DNA of 64,000 bases. Origin: DASYGT01 sp035999365. Its GTDB lineage: Bacteria; Actinomycetota; Actinomycetes; Mycobacteriales; Jatrophihabitantaceae. The notes under the pieces were generated by a model. It saw nothing but the letters and a program-made list of their open reading frames with translations. It did no database searches and was not told the origin of the DNA. Position numbers and translations under genes: made by a program. Below, piece by piece: positions 60,179-64,000 of this stretch (positions are counted from its first letter, which is position 1; each line of letters begins with the position of its first letter). The stretch covers positions 1 to 64,000 of the forward strand of contig DASYGT010000015.1 in assembly GCA_035999365.1 (NCBI GenBank), written 5' to 3'.

Positions 60179-63094
60179 ATGATCCGACGCAAGAACGCGC
60201 GCCTCGGCGCGATGCGCGACTCGAGCGGCCGACTCGTCCTGCTCGCGCCGCGCCGTTTCCGCATGATCATCGCCCTCGGCTTCGCCGGCGCTGTCGGCAC
60301 CGCCGGCTTCCTGATCGGGCAGCACGCCCTCCAGCACGCCAGCGCGGCGATCCCCGCAGGCTCGCCCTACGGCGCCGTGAACTCGATCGCCAGCGTCCCC
60401 GGCGGTGTCCACGTCATCGGCTTCGCCGTCGACCCGAGTGCCCCGCTGACACCGATCAACACCTCCGTCTACAGCGACAACACGCTGGTGGCCACCGGCA
60501 TGGCAAACCTCGACCGGCCCGACGTCGCCACGCAGTTCCCCGGGGCAGGCCCGACCCACGGCTACGACATCACAGCCCGAGTGCCCGAGGGCACCCACAA
60601 CATCTGCGTGCGCGGAGTGAACATCGGCGCGGGCGCAGACCGGCTCTTCAGCTGTTACACGATGACGTTCCGTTACAAGCCCTACGGCGCAGTCGATCAG
60701 TTGTCGACGGCACCGGGGCACGTCATCGTCCGCGGCTGGACCCTCGACTGGGACTCGCCGAGTACGGCGCTGAACGCCGTCGTCACCGTCGACGGCTCGC
60801 CCGTCGCGACCCTCGCCGCCAATCTGTCCCGCCCGGACATTCCCAACCCGTACCTCGCGGCTGGTGGTCCCCTCCACGGATTCTGGGGCAACCTGCCCCT
60901 TCCGCAGGGAACCCACACGGTGTGCGTGATCGGCAAGAACATCCTGTACGGCGAGGACACCACGATCCTGTGCAAGAGCCTGACGCTGAGTGACAGCCCC
61001 GTCGTGTACGTCGACTCGGCCCACCAGGACTCAGGGGGCTACTACGTGCGGGGCTGGGCATTCGACCCCAACGCGCCAACCACGCCGCTCACCGTCACGA
61101 CGGTCATCGACGGCAAGATCGTGGGCTCCTTCGTCGCCAACCTCACGCGGCCGGACGTCGCGGCCGCATATCCGGCGGCCGGCGCCGCACACGGCTTCAC
61201 CGCAAAGTACTTCGTGGCCCAGGGGTCGCACACGATATGCATGAGCGCCGTCAACATCAGCTACGGCTACAACCGGCATCTCATCTGCGGCACGATCACC
61301 GTGAACTTCAATCCGAGCGCCGCGATCACCGGCCTCAGCGCGACCCGGCTCGGTGCTCTCGTGTCGGGCTGGACGATCGATCCCGACACCACATCGCCGA
61401 TCCACGTGCGCATCTACGCCGACGGCGCGCTGCAGATGGACTTCAGCGCCGACGCCACCGGGCCAACCCAATCCGGGCACCGATTCAGCGCCTACCTCGT
61501 GCTCAAGTCCGGGACCCACACGATCTGCGCCATCGGAGTGAACGCCTTATATGGCACCGCGAACTCCCCGTCTGTCTGCCAGACGATCACGCTCGGCATC
61601 ATTCCGCTCGGCGTCTTCGAGGGCTTGTCGAGAGCGCCGAATTCGTCCTCGCTGGTCGTGACCGGATGGACCCTCGATGCGGATGCACCGAACAACGGAC
61701 CAATCACTGCGGCGATCTCCGTCGACGGAGTGGTGCACAACAGCGTCGCGAACGTGGTTCGCAACGACCTGCTGTCGTCGGCCTACCGCTATTGGGGAGC
61801 GGCGCACGGCTTCGGACCAACCATCCCCGCGTCGGACGGTGAGCACCGGGTCTGCGTCACGGGCCTCAACGTCGGCGGGGGCGCAACCAACACCGCTCTC
61901 GGCTGCAAGATCATCAACGCCGTTCATCCGGTCGTTCCATCGGCTCCACGCACAGTGACTGCGGTCGCCGGCTTCGGCGGCGCGACCGTCACGTGGGCGG
62001 CGCCCTCGACCGACGGCGGTGCGCCGTGGTCGACATACATCGTCACGGCCTCGCCCGGTGGCGCGACGCTGACGCTCGGCCCGACGGCGACGTCCGCGTC
62101 GCTGACCGGACTCGCGGCGAAGACCGCGTACCACTTCATCGTGCAAGCGGTGAACATCGTCGGCGCGTCGACCGGTGGCATCTCGCCGACGGTGACGACA
62201 CTGCCCGCGCCACCGCCGCAGACCACGCCGGCGCCGATCTCGACGAGCCGATACATCCGTAACATCGTGAGCGCATCGAGCACCGACCTCGCCGCGATGC
62301 GCGCCGAGGGCGCTGCCGACGCCAAGGCGAACCCCTCCGGGCACGGGTACCTCATCCTGCTGGACATCGGCGGACAGGATCAGGCCGACGGAGGGGTGGT
62401 CCTGAGCGCGACCACGCACTTCGTTTCCTACAGCAACCTCGTCGCCGACCTGAACGCCTACGTCGACGGCTACCACGGCGCGCAGGCCTCCAGCGCACCG
62501 GTCACCATCGCAATCGGTACGAACAACGACATGGACGTGAGCTCGACCAGCGGCGTCGCGTGGGCCGATTCGGTCATCGACCCCGTCGCGGCGCATTCGG
62601 CGCAGTACCTGGGTATGACGGTTGCCGGCGCGAACGACATCGAGCCGGGTTTCCGCGGCTCGTACACGGCGACCAAGTCCTGGCTGCTGGGTTACCTCGG
62701 TGCAACGAAGGCGCCATTCGTCTTCAACGGATCTGCAGACGGCTGCTCGTGGACGGCGACTGCAGGTGGCTGCAACAACGGCTGGATCATGTCCGGCCTC
62801 GCATATCTCGCGGGTGCGGCATCCCCGGTGCGCATCATCGACCTACCGCAGGTCTACAACAACACGATGGCGGCGCAGTGGAAGTACATCTCGCTGACCG
62901 GCGTCGCTCAGGGAGTCCCCCGCATCAACTTCGGCGGCGTGCTCACGGAGTGGACGGCGTGCAGCCAGGCAGGCGGGTGCGGCAGCCTCACCGGCCACGA
63001 CGCGTGGTCAGCGCTATGGTCCAACCTGCAGTCGAGCACGACACTGAAGGTCGCCAGCCTGCCGTACTCGACAGACCTGCGGATCGATCGATGA
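60179..63094 (+). CDS. Large exported protein: five tandem beta modules, FN3 domain, C-terminal TIM-barrel-like domain
   Basis: The 971-residue protein has a basic N-terminus and a transmembrane/signal helix (residues 29-48). Five repeats of about 90-100 residues follow (roughly 63-585), each with a YGAVDQL-like start, GW-x-DPDAP, RPDV ... HGF, GTHTICV and a paired Cys near the end. A fibronectin type III domain (about 585-675) and a C-terminal domain of about 270 residues come next (GHGYLILLDIGGQD, VTIAIGTNNDMD, YLGMTVAGANDIEPGF, GYLGATKAPFVFNGSADGC). That domain may be a TIM-barrel hydrolase-like module, but its activity is unknown. It is probably cell-wall-located and co-translated with the next lipoprotein gene. 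Confidence 0.8.
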   Translation: MIRRKNARLGAMRDSSGRLVLLAPRRFRMIIALGFAGAVGTAGFLIGQHALQHASAAIPAGSPYGAVNSIASVPGGVHVIGFAVDPSAPLTPINTSVYSDNTLVATGMANLDRPDVATQFPGAGPTHGYDITARVPEGTHNICVRGVNIGAGADRLFSCYTMTFRYKPYGAVDQLSTAPGHVIVRGWTLDWDSPSTALNAVVTVDGSPVATLAANLSRPDIPNPYLAAGGPLHGFWGNLPLPQGTHTVCVIGKNILYGEDTTILCKSLTLSDSPVVYVDSAHQDSGGYYVRGWAFDPNAPTTPLTVTTVIDGKIVGSFVANLTRPDVAAAYPAAGAAHGFTAKYFVAQGSHTICMSAVNISYGYNRHLICGTITVNFNPSAAITGLSATRLGALVSGWTIDPDTTSPIHVRIYADGALQMDFSADATGPTQSGHRFSAYLVLKSGTHTICAIGVNALYGTANSPSVCQTITLGIIPLGVFEGLSRAPNSSSLVVTGWTLDADAPNNGPITAAISVDGVVHNSVANVVRNDLLSSAYRYWGAAHGFGPTIPASDGEHRVCVTGLNVGGGATNTALGCKIINAVHPVVPSAPRTVTAVAGFGGATVTWAAPSTDGGAPWSTYIVTASPGGATLTLGPTATSASLTGLAAKTAYHFIVQAVNIVGASTGGISPTVTTLPAPPPQTTPAPISTSRYIRNIVSASSTDLAAMRAEGAADAKANPSGHGYLILLDIGGQDQADGGVVLSATTHFVSYSNLVADLNAYVDGYHGAQASSAPVTIAIGTNNDMDVSSTSGVAWADSVIDPVAAHSAQYLGMTVAGANDIEPGFRGSYTATKSWLLGYLGATKAPFVFNGSADGCSWTATAGGCNNGWIMSGLAYLAGAASPVRIIDLPQVYNNTMAAQWKYISLTGVAQGVPRINFGGVLTEWTACSQAGGCGSLTGHDAWSALWSNLQSSTTLKVASLPYSTDLRIDR

Positions 63095-63717
63095 CGGCAC
63101 ACGTCACGTCTCGCGCCCGCGCAGCTTTCGTCAGCATTGCCATAGCAAGCGCGCTCACGACAGCAGGCTGCACTTCCTCATCGGGCGGGCACGGAACCGC
63201 CGCCGGCAACTCGCCGTCGACAACGGTCGACGGCTTACCGACTGACACCGGCGTCCCTGGGGACACATCGGCTCCTACGGGCGCGACATCGAGTGGCGCC
63301 AGCGCCTCAAGGACGACAACTGCCACCGGGATCACGTTGCCGAAGGACACCTGCACCGGCAGTCAGCTGACGGTGCGCGTCATTCGCGGCGGGGCAATCC
63401 CGGCACAGGAGATCGCGCTGATCACCTTCACGAACAGCGGCACCTCGACGTGCAGCATGTTCGGCTTCCCGGGCGTGAGCCTCCGGTTGAAGGGTGCGCA
63501 GGTCGGACAGCCGGCACTTCGATCTCCGGTCGCGGCGCACACTGTGCGGCTGCTTCCCGGCGAGCAGGCTCAGGCCCAGATCACCGACTTCTCCTCGTGC
63601 GAGGCGTCGCTGTCGGACACGGTGCGGGTCTACCCGCCGAATCTGAAGACGTTCGTCGACAAGCCGATCGAGCTTCGCGCGTGCCGTTTCGAGGTCGACC
63701 CCGTCTCGCACTCCTGA
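63091..63717 (+). CDS. DUF4232 lipoprotein, second copy
   Basis: The 208-residue protein has a lipoprotein signal (lipobox TTAGC, Cys27). A Ser/Thr/Gly linker leads to a DUF4232 domain (LTVRVIRGGAIPAQEIALITFTNSGTSTCSMFGFPGVSLRLKG ... LRACRFEVDPV). The ATG overlaps the stop of the large repeat protein (ATGA), so the two exported proteins are made together. It is a distant relative of the lipoprotein at 42545-43213. Confidence 0.84.
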   Translation: MTAHVTSRARAAFVSIAIASALTTAGCTSSSGGHGTAAGNSPSTTVDGLPTDTGVPGDTSAPTGATSSGASASRTTTATGITLPKDTCTGSQLTVRVIRGGAIPAQEIALITFTNSGTSTCSMFGFPGVSLRLKGAQVGQPALRSPVAAHTVRLLPGEQAQAQITDFSSCEASLSDTVRVYPPNLKTFVDKPIELRACRFEVDPVSHS

Positions 63718-63760
63718 CACCCTGTGCGCGCCGACAGGCGGCGGAGCACAATAGGAATAC

Positions 63761-64000
63761 GTGACCTACCTCGCGGCTGACGACCGTTACGAATCCATGA
63801 CCTATCGCCGTTCCGGGCGAAGCGGCGTGCTGCTTCCGGCCATGTCCCTGGGGCTCTGGCACAACTTCGGCACCGAACGTCCCCTCGAGACCCAGCGCGC
63901 GATCCTGCGGCGTGCGTTCGACCTCGGCGTCACCCACTTCGATCTCGCAAACAACTACGGACCGCCCTACGGCTCGGCCGAGGAGAACTTCGGCCGGGTG
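63761..64000 (+). CDS. Aldo/keto reductase, truncated by the window edge
   Basis: The 80 visible residues start at a GTG (TYLAADDRYESMTYRRSGRSG). They match the N-terminus of the aldo/keto reductase family near YghZ/Kv-beta-like members: LPAMSLGLWHNFGTER, RAFDLGVTHFDLANNYGPPYGSAEENFGR with the catalytic Asp and Tyr of the DxANxY motif. Members reduce aldehydes or ketones with NADPH. The rest lies outside the window. Confidence 0.9.
   Translation, partial: MTYLAADDRYESMTYRRSGRSGVLLPAMSLGLWHNFGTERPLETQRAILRRAFDLGVTHFDLANNYGPPYGSAEENFGRV

Overview
The window is one high-GC (roughly two thirds G+C) stretch of actinobacterial chromosome. The lineage is indicated by SepH, by several Actinobacteria-restricted families (DUF3027, DUF3263, DUF2530, DUF5709), by a groEL without an adjacent groES under CIRCE control, by an F420-type LLM oxidoreductase, by futalosine-pathway menaquinone genes (mqnB, mqnD), and by hopanoid-tail genes. 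The overall mix resembles Frankiales/Jatrophihabitans-like soil actinobacteria more than mycobacteria or Streptomyces. That placement is inference; no rRNA gene is present.

Layout. Positions 1-2728 look like the right edge of an integrated element. Coding is sparse, with a truncated glycine-rich secreted protein, a 0.7 kb gene-poor gap, a SnoaL-like protein, a lipoprotein and an excisionase-like HTH gene. The last two appear frameshifted. The segment stops at a 42-bp fragment of the 3' end of a tRNA-Arg(CCT), the typical scar of site-specific integration. From 2785 the density is that of ordinary core chromosome. 2785-4360 holds a relic of a nitrite-assimilation operon: nirD and a HemD-like winged-helix regulator remain, but nirB is reduced to a 23-codon mini-ORF. 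4571-11276 carries a secreted phosphoesterase, a nucleotidyl cyclase, a DUF6541 membrane protein, a cNMP-binding protein, a DUF1003 protein and a cobalamin-riboswitch-controlled cbtB-cbtA cobalt transporter whose operon continues into a FhuF-like protein.

11970-13202 is an alkB-aac(2') pair behind a LexA-like box. 13210-16895 holds padR-fadH and a DUF5709/metallo-hydrolase pair. 16946-24508 holds photolyase, aldose epimerase, MFS, pdxH, citrate synthase, FMN reductase, a VOC protein and SepH. 24585-28257 is a heterodimeric ABC exporter. 28261-37102 holds an rRNA/tRNA methyltransferase, marR-MFS, pabBC, DUF2530, DUF3027 and an MFS-mqnB-mqnD operon. 37112-42533 holds a cold-shock protein and the helicase_C_3/XPB helicase pair. 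42545-47674 contains a hopanoid module (hpnO-hpnA) translationally overlapped with an unusual AAA-kinase/F420-oxidoreductase fusion.

47835-55388 contains a SRPBCC-DinB fusion, a Na+/H+ antiporter with a C-terminal UBP zinc finger, groEL under two tandem CIRCE elements, a monooxygenase, CspA and thrC behind a SAM riboswitch. 55615-64000 contains LytR_C/DUF3263, a WXG100-like/alpha-beta-hydrolase pair, an acyl-CoA ligase, a large repeat-containing exported protein coupled to a DUF4232 lipoprotein, and a truncated aldo/keto reductase.

The window is rich in readable regulation: cobalamin and SAM riboswitches, two CIRCE sites overlapping a good sigma-70 promoter, a LexA-like box, and MarR and PadR operator palindromes. 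Many neighbouring genes share ATGA/GTGA stop-start overlaps, implying translational coupling. I saw no rRNA, complete tRNA, transposase or CRISPR array.
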